Source: Silene noctiflora (Eukaryota; Streptophyta; Magnoliopsida; Caryophyllales; Caryophyllaceae). Taken from it: a DNA stretch of 23,952 nt. The stretch is from the NCBI GenBank assembly GCA_009801015.1, contig VHZZ01000017.1:423428-447379 (forward strand), written 5' to 3'. Made by a program: the position numbers and the translations under genes. Shown one piece after another: positions 1 to 8,899 of the stretch. Every line of letters begins with the position of its first letter. Position 1 is the stretch's first letter. The notes under the pieces are model-generated. The model was given only the letters and a program-made list of their open reading frames with translations, searched no databases and was not told the origin of the DNA.

Positions 1-97
1 TCTTCTGCAAACACATCATCTTTTGTTCTTCATCCATAATCATAAACATCATAATCAACACATCAATCATACTATGAATCATCTTGATTCCAACAAT

Positions 98-170
98 CCT
101 TGATTCTGGAACTGAATATAATAATCGTCCAAGCTTGTACCATAGTTTGTTCTTCCATCTGTCTTTTTTT
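98..170 (+). repeat. 73-bp repeat also found in an intron at 2878-2952
   Basis: The stretch from TCCTTGATTCTG to the T-rich run matches 2878-2952 in the same orientation with few mismatches. The second copy lies in the intron between exons 6 and 7 (2858-2984) of the cystatin-like gene, while this one lies upstream of its first exon. The rest of 1-270 holds ATC/CAT-rich sequence, a CAAT tetranucleotide run near 184-202 and no coding exon that I can support. Confidence 0.8.
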
Positions 171-330
171 ATTTTTTTTAATTTATCAATCAATCAATCA
201 ATTGATATGCATAGCTCAAGCAGTAGTATGTATTAGTTTTGATTGATTCTTTGTTTTATATTTTATTTAAAGCTTTGGAGAAAAGCTTTCTCTCGGCAAG
301 GCTTCCCGTTTGCCAAGGAAAACCAAAGGA

Positions 331-3300
331 ATGAAACGTACTATTGATCCTCCTTTTTTTGCTTCCGGGTATGTTTCCGTCTTTCTATTTTCCTGCTTGT
401 CCATGTCTTTCTGCTCATTTATGATCCCAATCGACATCATGGCTATGCAACCTATGAATGGCATAGTCTGTAGCTGGAGTAACCAATATATGCATAAATT
501 CACACTTATGTGTACCCATAAATTAAACTTTCTTTTTTGGATATTCTACGTGGTAACCCCGTGTTTTTTTATTTTCTACATGGTAACCTCATTTTCACAT
601 AAAACNCCTTTGACTGGCCATAACTCACAGTTCCGAAAGCGACGGTTTTTTTTTTCAAATCAAAGATATCATAAACGCGGTCAATTTGGAAAAAAAAATG
701 TCGCATTCGAAACTCGCTACAAAGAGGTACGGTGAGTCAAAGTTTAAAGTTTGACCGACCGTAATTCTTGCCACGAGTTCAGAAACTGAAATATTTTTTT
801 TTCAGATCAAAGATCTCGTAAAGCCGGTCAATTTTTCAAAAAATCGCCATTTTCAGAACTTTTGATCGTGATTTATGGCCATTCAAAGGCGTCTTTGTTA
901 AAAACGAGGTTACCATGTAGAAAATAAAAAAATACGGGGTTATCACGTAGAATATCCCTTTCTTATTTGTAAATTGTCGTCTGTTCTCAACAATATTTTC
1001 GTAACTTTGGCCTTTTTAACTCTTATTCACTAGTCATTAGTAAGTGGCAAATAACCGCCCTTCTTAATCAGGTTATATCACTAACCGATTAAATATGATC
1101 AATATTTCAATCATATATTTTAAATTTTCTTAGAAAATATGACGATAACTCTAAGGCCTTAATCTTTTGGACTTAATTTTAGCTCATTTCAGTTCAGTTT
1201 AAATTTATTCAATTCAGTTCAATTCAGCTCCCCTTTTCACAAATTAACTCTTATGGTATGTTTGGGAACCTTGAATTGGAATTGAATTTCGTAATTGAAA
1301 TATTTGAAGTGTTTGGTAATTCCTAGAATTTGAAATTGGAATTGACTCAATTCCTTATCAATTCCAAGGTAGTTAAAATTTGGGGCTTTCAAATGTCTAC
1401 CATATAGTAATTATTTCAATTCCATCACTTACGTTTTTTTTGCATGGAAGGTCTGCTGGAAAGCTTCAATTGGACAAGGATTCCTCTTCCGGAAAGAAGC
1501 CTACTACGACAAAACCTAAGGGGAATGCGGAAGCTTATCATTTTCGGTATGCTCATGGGTTCTTTGCTCTTTCTGTTTGATACTCCCTCGGTCCCGGTCA
1601 TTTGTTGTCCTTTGGTTTTGGCACAAAGACCCAGGAAAGAGGAGGGAGCCAATTATAACATGACAAGTGGACTACATTGAAGGTTAAAAATCAAATTACT
1701 CATCAAATACAATCCTAAAATAGAAAGGACAACAAATGACTGAGACACCCCAAAATGGAAAAGGACGACAAATGACCGGGACGGAGGGAGTACTATTTTT
1801 TTGGACCGACTACATGTATGTATAGACGTTATTGACTATAGTGAGGAGCAATTCCATCTTTTAATGTAAGGAGCATCATGCATCTAGGATTATTGATTAG
1901 CAACTTTGGTGATTGATATTGTTATTGTTATTAAGATGGCGGGCACTTTGAGTTGATTTGATCCTGTTTACATGTAGCTTCACCTTTACGATTTGTTGGG
2001 GGTTAATTTATCAAGGGAGCCTGTATTGTATCCTTTTGCTTTATGTTTCAGTTCTGAAGTTCGATTTGATAATTTTTTTTATGTTTCTTGTTTCAAATTT
2101 TGGCGATTGAAGGCCTGTTGAAAAGAGTCTTCAGAAAGCAAAGAAACGTTACAGGTATGATTTTATGTTCGGCTACGTGCTCTTGTTCCATTCAAAATTG
2201 CATATTTTATATTCTGGTAATGTGTACAAACATCCCCTTTATCTACCCATTTTTACTTTGTAGAGTATATTATCCTCGAATGCTATTAATTTATTCACTT
2301 TTGGAGAACTTTTGAATGATGTCCGTTTTTTTTTTTTCTATGCATTTGAAGGTTTGGAGAAGAAGAGGAGCCTCCGTGCTCTGTAGTGACTGCGTATGTG
2401 GAGGCATTCTTGCTCTTTTTATTCGTAACTAATTTTCTTTTCTTTTTCTGTTGTTCCCCCTTGCTAAGCTTTTCAAGGATTCATGTTTTTAATTTTTGCA
2501 ATTGAAGGGTTGTTGATTTGAGTGCTGTGACTGAAGCAATGAACCGCAAGGTGGATATGGATGAAATCTTTTTTGGGTATGTCCAGTCATTTTTGTTCTC
2601 TATTTACAACGGTCTATAAACCGCTGCATCAAATGTGTTGCCACTCATAGTATCATCAAGGTGAATATGGATGATTCTTGTCGTCCATGTTTTTACTGAG
2701 TAATGAATTGGAACTACATACGTAGGTGGAGTATGAGGAAATGAGCCATATCTTACGCTGATGCTTTTCTCCTTGGGTCATTGCTAGGGGGGATGAAGAA
2801 TTTAAAAGATCATCTAACAGTTTTGCAACTGCGGCCTTATCGTACCTGCAGGAGAAGGTTAGTGTTTTTCAGTCATCTTATCCTTGATTCTGCCACTGAA
2901 TATAATAACCGTCCAAACTTGTACCGTAGTTCGTTCTTCAGGCTATCTTTTTTGGCTTATGTGTACTAACATGGTTGGTGATAGGGTCACAAGCTGGAGT
3001 TGGTCAAGGCGGGTTCATATGAAGGAGACGAGGCCGAGCTTGGCTTCAGGTTACATTACAACTTTAAGGCTAAGAGGGCAGATGACCCTCGTGCTCCTGT
3101 GGAGATGTATTTCGCCCAGCTCCATTATGGTGCTACAATTGTTGTTGAATGCTGCGTCTCTTTGGGAGAAGCGGACTCTCTTCCATGTATGTTATATATT
3201 TAAATCATGCAAGGTTCTGATTGTTCTCTCCTTTGTTATTAACTTCCAAATATTGATTCATCATTCATTATTTATGCAGATGAACGAGATAATCAGGGTT

Positions 3301-3398
3301 GCGAATTCTGTACCGAGTTTATTCATCACCCCCATGGACCCTGCGAGGGGATACTATGGGGTCCAGCGGTATGGGTTCCAGCCTCCAGGGGTAAATGA
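331..3398 (+). CDS. Eight-exon gene for a cystatin-fold-like protein of unknown function (about 225 aa)
   Basis: I do not recognise the named family. Exons inferred by reading are 331-368, 1451-1546, 2113-2154, 2352-2393, 2508-2576, 2788-2857, 2985-3186 and 3280-3398 (TGA). The coding lengths sum to 678 nt, every junction keeps phase, five of the seven donors are GTATG and most acceptors end AAG before G. Residues 25-45 are Lys/Thr-rich and basic, and an acidic EEEE lies near residue 60. Residues 108-128 form a helix-like stretch (ATAALSYLQEKGHKLELVK) followed by alternating strands (LGFRLHYNFKAKR, then MYFAQLHYG), the helix-then-sheet order of cystatins. The tail has a C-x2-C at 194/197 and HHPHGPC at 202-208. 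The cystatin QxVxG loop is absent, so protease inhibition is not claimed. The frame stays open upstream to 271, so the start could lie earlier or in a 5' exon. Confidence 0.68.
539..957. mobile_element. Mutator-like MITE with about 50-bp terminal inverted repeats and an 11-bp target duplication
   Basis: The ends GGATATTCTACGTGGTAACC and its complement at 938-957 begin inverted repeats of about 50 bp that also include the TTTCTACATGGTAACCTC block. The flanks CTTTCTTTTTT (528-538) and CTTTCTTATTT (958-968) agree at 10 of 11 positions, as expected for a target duplication of about 9-11 bp; that length is typical of Mutator-like elements. The 419-bp interior has no convincing transposase and contains two similar GATCAAAGAT-type blocks. 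It lies in intron 1 of the cystatin-like gene. Base 606 is N. Confidence 0.85.
1253..1432 (+). mobile_element. Truncated MITE, left half of the family seen complete at 21403-21840
   Basis: ATGGTATGTTTGGGAACC starts a block closely matching 21403-21580, including the repeated GAATTGGAATTGAATT motif and CTACCATATAGTA. Similarity stops about 18 bp before exon 2 of the cystatin-like gene at 1451, so either the other half is lost or the element inserted beside the acceptor. The polypyrimidine tract TTTTTTTT just before the exon lies outside the match. Confidence 0.75.
1583..1790. mobile_element. Stowaway-type MITE (208 bp) with TA target duplication
   Basis: The ends CTCCCTCGGTCCCGGTCATT and AATGACCGGGACGGAGGGAG are inverted repeats flanked on both sides by TA (1581-1582 and 1791-1792), the hallmark of Stowaway/Tc1-mariner elements. 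It lies in intron 2 of the cystatin-like gene. The element at 18232-18439 is the same length and nearly its reverse complement. Confidence 0.92.
2008..2033 (+). repeat. 26-bp identical repeat shared with 9620-9645
   Basis: The block TTATCAAGGGAGCCTGTATT and the following six bases are identical at 2008-2033 (intron 2 of the cystatin-like gene) and 9620-9645 (spacer between MSL copies 1 and 2). The flanks diverge, so this is a short shared fragment of unidentified origin. Confidence 0.8.
2878..2952 (+). repeat. Intronic copy of the 98-170 repeat
   Basis: Second copy of the 73-bp unit. It sits between the donor at 2858 and the acceptor ending at 2984 of the cystatin-like gene and reads in the same direction as the copy at 98-170. 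Confidence 0.8.
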
Positions 3399-3993
3399 GT
3401 ATACTGTTGTGTAAGCAATAAGTTAAGGATTAGGCACCTTGCTACTTATTAAGGAGTATGCCATGAACTAAGGGGTATGTTGTAAATTAAGGATGACTTG
3501 TTAAGTTATGACTTAATGTAGCATGTTATCGCACGAGAATTACCTTTTCCGCACTTTTAATTCTGAATTTCTGATCTATTCGGTTTTAGTTTGATTTCGG
3601 CACTCATGAATACATGTGACTCTGTGGGTAACTCGATTTAATTAGTAGTGGAGCCAAAATTTACGTTTAGGGGATGAGAAATTTCTCTTGACCAATGAAT
3701 TTAATAGTTGGGTCGGTTGGACTACCAGAGGAGTAGATCATTTTTACCCATCCCAGATTTAACATTCACATACGGAGTACTTGCTTAGAGACGGGATTAT
3801 TCAAAAATTTATATTTGATAATCAATAATTATTGTTCGTAATGGTTTCACAGTGCAAATCCGTCTACTTATATAAAAATCTCTCTTTTATTAATATTAGT
3901 AAAAGAATAGTTTCTTCTAAAAAAGATTTGTCTTGTGATATGAGACCGTCTTATTATTCTAAAACTTATAGTGAGGACAAAATTTAAAAAGTG

Positions 3994-4177
3994 AGGAATG
4001 ATACGGCGCAACCGGGTGGCTTCCAATTTCGGCGCCACCCTCTCAGATACACCCTTTATTATTGGGACCCCACTTATTCCATGTGATATACTCAATGATA
4101 TTGGGGTCCTCATAAGAGATTCATGTGAGAGGGTGACGCCGAGATTGGGCGTCACCCGATGACGCTAATCATTTTCC
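3994..4177. mobile_element. Foldback MITE of about 184 bp
   Basis: The left arm, from AGGAATGATACGGCGCAACC to CGCCACCCTCTCA, pairs with the right arm, from TGAGAGGGTGACGCCGAG to GACGCTAATCATTTTCC, giving imperfect inverted repeats of about 50 bp around a short unique centre. No transposase and no clear target duplication are visible. Confidence 0.7.
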
Positions 4178-4687
4178 AAGTACTTATGGCTAGTACCCGT
4201 TACCACGTAGTAATTTGTTAACGGTCTGGCGGATGCATGAATTTTGGTTTGGGATGGCACAAAATTTTTTAACCATAATTCTGGTATTACGTTGCATTAG
4301 TTTACGTAATTGTATTCTTTTATCGTCGTCATACATACATGATTAAAAGACTACATATATTTTAATAAAATATTAAAAATAAATATAAATCTTACATAGA
4401 TATAATAAGCAATGAAAAAAAGTGCAAATAAAATTACACCTCAAGTCATCTATGCAAAATTTTTGCTATTTTTAGAGCTAATAAGATCAACAAGAAAAAT
4501 AATGTTGTTTATGAGAATTGAACTTTGGTCTACAAGTTATCAATCCTCTAATATTACCACTACACCACTATCATTACATTTCATACTACAAAGGATACCG
4601 ACTTATACATATAACTGAATTTTTTGGGTCGCATAATGACACCTGCCCTCCCTTTCCCTCCCCCAGATCCCCCCATGGTCCGTCTTT

Positions 4688-4752
4688 AGGCAAGGGTAAT
4701 TTAACACACTTTTTGAACCAAGGTAGCCATAATTATACAAATCAAGAAAGCC
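4688..4752 (-). repeat. Dispersed repeat fragment, inverted relative to 20031-20096
   Basis: The core TTTTTGAACCAAGGTAG and flanking bases match the reverse complement of 20031-20096 over about 60 bp. The distant copy lies immediately after the point where MSL copy 3 loses homology to its paralogues. The element class is unknown. Confidence 0.7.
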
Positions 4753-5290
4753 GGGAAAATAACAATATGTAGCATTTTTTTGGGTATATACCATACGGTT
4801 TAGTCCGGATACTAGTGCGGTAAAACTCTCCCTCATGAATTTTAACAATATGAAGTAGTGAAGCCTATCGGCTGTACAAACTCAATTGCAAAACGACCCC
4901 AAAAAAAAAAAAAAATCAAGAAATTTTTTCCAATCAACAAAATTAACTTCAACCGCATCAACTTGTTAAACCGGGTACTTTCTATTTCCATCCATTATAA
5001 ATTTCCAGTAGGTCTCATGAGAGACATAATAGGGAAACAAAAAATTCAGTGGGTCCCTCACCCCATTATGTGAGAGGTCTCTCAATAACGCTATTGAGAT
5101 ACCGTCTCTCTGAAGTTTTTGTGATATCTATCGACAATGGTCGTGTTTTGTTCCATTTTGATTTTTGAGTCATCCTTTAGTTAGAAATTCTTCCATCCCG
5201 GCTGATTCTGCAATTACAGTGATAAACAAACCATTACGCATTGCTCTGACTGAAAAAATTTTCTCATTATAGAGAAGCTTAATCAAAATG

Positions 5291-5823
5291 CTAACCCAGA
5301 GCCGTTGTCCCAGATTCTACTTCTTTCACGAGATTCTGAACATAAACAGCAAACTCAAATCTCCGCTCCTTCGCTCTCAGACATTCAAAGTTCGTCCAAC
5401 CTTTAGTTCCTGGTAACTTATGCTTGATATGAACGACAATCTTGGTTTTGTCTCCCATTTCTAGGATTTCCATGCTCCGAAAGTTTGGAATGAATTTTTC
5501 TTTCTCGCGATCAAGATAACTAAAAAACCAAATAACAATAGTAAATAAAAGACTGATCATTCAGTTAAATTGAGTGCCAAGGAGCAAGATGCATTATAAC
5601 GACAAAAGGCTCACTTTTGAATTTCTTGTTTCAAAGCCACGGTTATTTTCTTGTTCGGGGAACATAGGAATTCGATGCTATCATTCCAATTGAAATTAGT
5701 CTTGTAGTTGATAACATTTTTTTCGGCTAACACTGAGTTTGGATATATTACTTGCTGCTGCTCACCAATAGTTCGAACATTGGAAAATGTGGTGCTCCAA
5801 ATACTAATCCTATTGACTTCCAA
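5291..5823 (-). CDS. Exons 4-5 of MSL copy 1: cytoplasmic beta domain and C-terminus
   Basis: Exon 4 (5823-5615) starts LEVNRISIWST and contains YPNSVL, the conserved beta-domain motif of MscS proteins. Exon 5 (5519-5291) starts NYLDREKEKF across the phase-2 junction and ends ALG before TAG. The exon 4 length (209 nt) equals copy 2. The stop falls before the position where copy 2 may splice to a small sixth exon, so the two C-termini differ. Confidence 0.85.
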
Positions 5824-6108
5824 CTACACAAAATCACAAGAATATCACATTAGAAATAAAATTAACATGAACAACAACAATATTATCCACTGTTTCAAAA
5901 ACATTCGTGAATCGCAAAGAAACGAGCTGCAAGAGCAGGATCCCGAGAGGTACCTAAATTGCAGTAATTAAGAGTGTCACTTTCAGATGAAAATGATGTT
6001 GAACACCATAACAGCCAAGTTGAAACGTATGTGAGAGAATGATATCCAACTGACCAATAGGTAGAATAAATTTTAAATAATGCGAAAAGTACCATAAACA
6101 TAACTAAC

Positions 6109-6402
6109 CAGTTGTTCGTCAATAAGACATAAGTCGCCAACGTCAAAGGGGTGAACAACATATACAAAGATGAGCCCTTGGAACAAACCCTTAGCCGTGT
6201 CTCCAAATATAAATGTGGCTGCCAGTGCTGGTGATGCTATTACGACAAGTACCTTTGTTGTAGCCAACCCAGTGAGAAGTAGCCACATTATAAACATCGC
6301 AACAATTATAATCGCACTCATGACTTGATTCAAGCATTTCACCATCTCATTTTCACTAATGAACGTATTTGTAAGAAACATGCAACTGCTACGAGCTCTT
6401 TC
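6109..6402 (-). CDS. Exon 3 of MSL copy 1: pore helix and start of the MscS domain
   Basis: A 98-codon exon beginning ERARSS after an AG acceptor and ending LIDEQL before GTTAGT. It carries two hydrophobic helices (IIIVAMFIMWLLL, then VLVVIASPALAATFIF) and the MscS-family signatures GLATTKV, FGDTAKGLFQGLIF and HPFDVGD, the last marking the turn from the pore helix into the cytoplasmic beta domain. The equivalent exon of copy 2 has exactly the same length (294 nt), and both ends fall in phase 0. The reading frame is intact although the gene is broken upstream. Confidence 0.9.
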
Positions 6403-6899
6403 CTGATCATCATATTGAAAAAATAGTGAATCGATTGAAATGAAGCGAGTAACACAAACATTTTCTTAAAATATAATTACATCAAACGTATTTCTCAATG
6501 GCTCTACCCCATTTCAATACGAATTAAACAGGATGGTATAATTGTGTAAAATTAAAAGATCAAACAAATTTGAGAATTATTCGATTTAACGATTAGGATC
6601 AATTATAGATAATAATGTATGGAATGTATAAAAAAGAAAAAAAAAAAAAAAAAAAAAGACGAATGAAGTACCATAAATGTTTTAACTTTTTGCAAAGTTA
6701 TTTCTTCCGTGGTCTTCACATCAGGAAGCAGTTCATGAAGCATTTCCCAATCCTCATCGAAAAAAGGTTCATTTAAAACTTTCACAATCTTCATCAATGT
6801 TTGTATGCAATTCCTGTTACAGCAAATTTAAAAAAGAAATGTTACAACTGATTTCTTTTCTTTTTTTCGGTTTAAATGGAGTTACAAGGCCAAAGGGCG

Positions 6900-6985
6900 A
6901 TTATTATGGTGACGGGTTTTGAACCTAGGTCATGACTATGAGTACCACCTCTCATAACTTTATCAACTAAGCTTGTTGACATGCT
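6900..6985 (-). repeat. tRNA-derived SINE-like fragment in intron 1 of MSL copy 1
   Basis: On the minus strand, AAGCTTAGTTGATAAAG resembles a pol III A box, and CTAGGTTCAAAACCC about 40 bp later resembles a B box. No cloverleaf or full tRNA ends can be drawn, so I read this as a SINE head or tRNA relic rather than a tRNA gene. Confidence 0.4.
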
Positions 6986-8504
6986 ACAAATGATTTCATG
7001 GAAGGGAAGTTCCGTAAGCAATGTCATCTCCTAAACAATTGTAAGACGAATTAAGTGAAGTTTCTTACGCATTCTTTTGTAAATGATTGAGATCATCGGC
7101 GGTACTCTCCATCGTCAAAGCATATTGGGCAGCCAAAAATAGTTGAGCTGCCTTTTGCATGTCATATATAGTTGATATCTTTGGATCAAGATGATTTATC
7201 AATTCCACCCTGACATTACGTCTATCAAAATCCCGGCAGTCATCACGTCCCCCAGCACCAGTGTCCAAAAGCCCCCAATACACCTTCATTTTAGGCCGTG
7301 TTTTAAAGCAACACAACCAAAAATCACTAAGGTGAAAATTCCCCTGATTCTCGGGAAATTGGGTGATATTATCATAGTGGGTAAAGCTGAGCATAACAAA
7401 AAAGTACAGCTGCTTCCCTATAGCAGTAATCTTAGAATGTAATCTGTCATACACGGAATGAGCCTCCCAGTACAAGAGTACGCCAGATTTGATCAACCAA
7501 AGAAACGAACTTATCAACAGATTAAGAGTTTAATGATGTTGAAACCCATTAAGACAAAGAGTGATACCTTGATCCAATCATGAACGTAAATTCCAAATAT
7601 TTTGCTCGGCTTAAAAGTGGGAATGCTACTCATGACCACAGCCTCTGCCCACAAGAACATAAGACAACCAATGACTCCGAAAGTTGATTCGAGGGGGATG
7701 AAATGCCTATCATCTTTGCCCGTAAATACTAGTGGTGCTATAGACTTTATGACGACGAAACTGAATTGGCTCATGAGGTAGATTCCCAGTAATATACAGA
7801 TTATCTTAATCCACTTGGTTATCGGTAACTCTATGATCAATACAAGTTTTACGCCTGGAACGTATTTTGCAATAGGATAAAATAGTCCTACTTCAACCAG
7901 AAGCAACAGCACAGCCACACATAGCCAGTAGCGCAAAAGATATGTATATACGACGTGTTTTTCATTGTCTCCATCTCTGCTAATGAATTGAAACACTCGT
8001 AGAAATAAAGATGCGGCCACTAACAAAGACAAAATGGCAACTGTAACAACTGTAATACAAGCATAAGCAACTGGTGCAAAACATACAAAGAGCAAACAAC
8101 AAATTAGATATTTAAGTGCCTTAGGTATTGGCATATAGCACGTTAAAAATGAGCCGCGCTTAGGTTCATCTGGTTGTTCACTACCTGGATATGAATTTTC
8201 GACTTCTACAGTCACAGAATCATCTGTACTTTCTGAAGATTGGATTTCAGCTTGTTTTTCCAATGAAATGTAATCAACCTCTGCTTTTGTTTCCACAGAA
8301 TTTATGCTAGCCATATTTTCAGAAACCTAGAGCTTGCAATCGTAAGGTATGATGATAAACATGTATGTGTGTAGAATGTGATAGCAAAAGAAGAAAAGAA
8401 ACAGAACAAAAGATGGAAAATATAGGAATTTGAGCTCCAGTTTCCAGCCATTAGCAACATTATTATACAACTTAAACGTAATCTAATAATCTCAAATTGC
8501 TACT

Positions 8505-8512
8505 TTTATATA
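8505..8512 (-). promoter_or_regulatory. Putative TATA box of MSL copy 1
   Basis: TATATAAA on the minus strand lies about 190 bp upstream of the ATG at 8314. Copies 2 and 3 have TATAAAA about 190-205 bp upstream of their starts, so the spacing is conserved across the array. The MITE at 8551-8729 ends about 40 bp further upstream. Confidence 0.5.
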
Positions 8513-8550
8513 GATAAAAATAACATGGAGAGCATAAACATGCAGCTAGT

Positions 8551-8729
8551 CTCCCTTGTGACGGAGGTACCCGTCACAAATCCTTGCGACGGGTACTTTG
8601 TCTCACAAAACGAATAAAGCAAAAGGTGGGGGCACCCCCACTTGCTTTCCTCTCTCCTCTCATGGGTCTTTTGTGAGACAAAGTGGTACCCGTCACAAGC
8701 TTGTGACAGGTACCTCCGTCACAAGGGAG
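8551..8729. mobile_element. MITE with near-perfect inverted repeats, just upstream of MSL copy 1
   Basis: CTCCCTTGTGACGGAGGTAC at the left pairs with GTACCTCCGTCACAAGGGAG at the right, and pairing continues through GTCACAA and an inner TTTGTCTCACAAAA / TTTTGTGAGACAAA arm. The 179-bp element has a palindromic GGGGGCACCCCC near its centre. No clear target duplication is seen. It shares GTGACGG/CCGTCAC blocks with the element at 10595-10756. Confidence 0.85.
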
Positions 8730-8885
8730 AATTTGTGATAAACATGCACTGAGGTTGTTGACCAGAGTATAAAATTTTATAACCCCACTCTTAAACCAGC
8801 TAGATTTAAATCTTTATTAAAGAAAGACTGACTTGATCTTGGAATTAATCTCGGGTACCGCCTCACCATATACCTTTGGTCATTC

Positions 8886-8899
8886 TGGCTCTGATACCA
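8886..8899 (-). other. LTR-retrotransposon primer-binding-site relic
   Basis: On the minus strand this reads TGGTATCAGAGCCA, complementary to the 3' end of plant initiator methionine tRNA and the standard primer-binding site of many plant LTR elements. No flanking LTR pair or gag-pol frame could be identified, so it is probably a fragment or a miniature element. Confidence 0.6.

Larger units (their letters stand above)
3420..5290. other. Intergenic region without a supportable gene
   Basis: AT-rich DNA between the cystatin-like gene and the 3' end of MSL copy 1. It holds the foldback element at 3994-4177, a repeat fragment at 4688-4752 and a region with opposed AGACC/GAGAGGTCTCTC blocks around 5010-5105 that may be another degenerate MITE. 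The open frames here are short, unsupported by splice structure or family motifs, and not called. Confidence 0.7.
5291..8314 (-). pseudogene. MSL10-like mechanosensitive channel gene, copy 1, disrupted in exon 1
   Basis: A plant MscS-like channel, a family that releases ions when membrane tension rises; MSL10-type members act at the plasma membrane. Exons read on the minus strand are 8314-7069, 6813-6672, 6402-6109, 5823-5615 and 5519-5291, all with GT-AG borders and consistent phase. Exon 1 encodes a hydrophilic tail (1-65) and hydrophobic segments near 68-86, 87-110, 128-146, 169-192, 212-230 and 248-265. Compared with copies 2 and 3, roughly 90-100 residues (TM linker with FLTKK and the next helix) are missing after FNII, and an 8-bp insertion TGATAAGT after LLIC creates a TGA and shifts frame at about 7517. 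The frame then resumes at SFLWLIKS and runs to the donor. Exons 2-5 are open, with GLATT, HPFDVGD and YPNSVL. Translation as read stops at residue 266. Either a pseudogene or a sequencing/assembly artefact. Confidence 0.82.

Noticed and set aside
310..735. 141-codon open frame
   Set aside because: Only its first part (to 368) is an exon. After the GTATG donor it runs through intron and into the Mutator-like MITE, and it includes an N.
2884..3414. 176-codon open frame over the last exons of the cystatin-like gene
   Set aside because: It reads a different frame from the phase-consistent exon chain and crosses two introns with good splice sites.
4412..4618. 68-codon frame including ELWSTSYQSSNITTT
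   Set aside because: It resembles translated fragments of retroelement or tRNA-like repeats common in plant DNA, with no splice structure or known domain.
6900..6985. tRNA gene
   Set aside because: A- and B-box-like blocks are present, but no cloverleaf with acceptor stem can be drawn and the flanks are not tRNA-like. Kept only as a SINE-like fragment.
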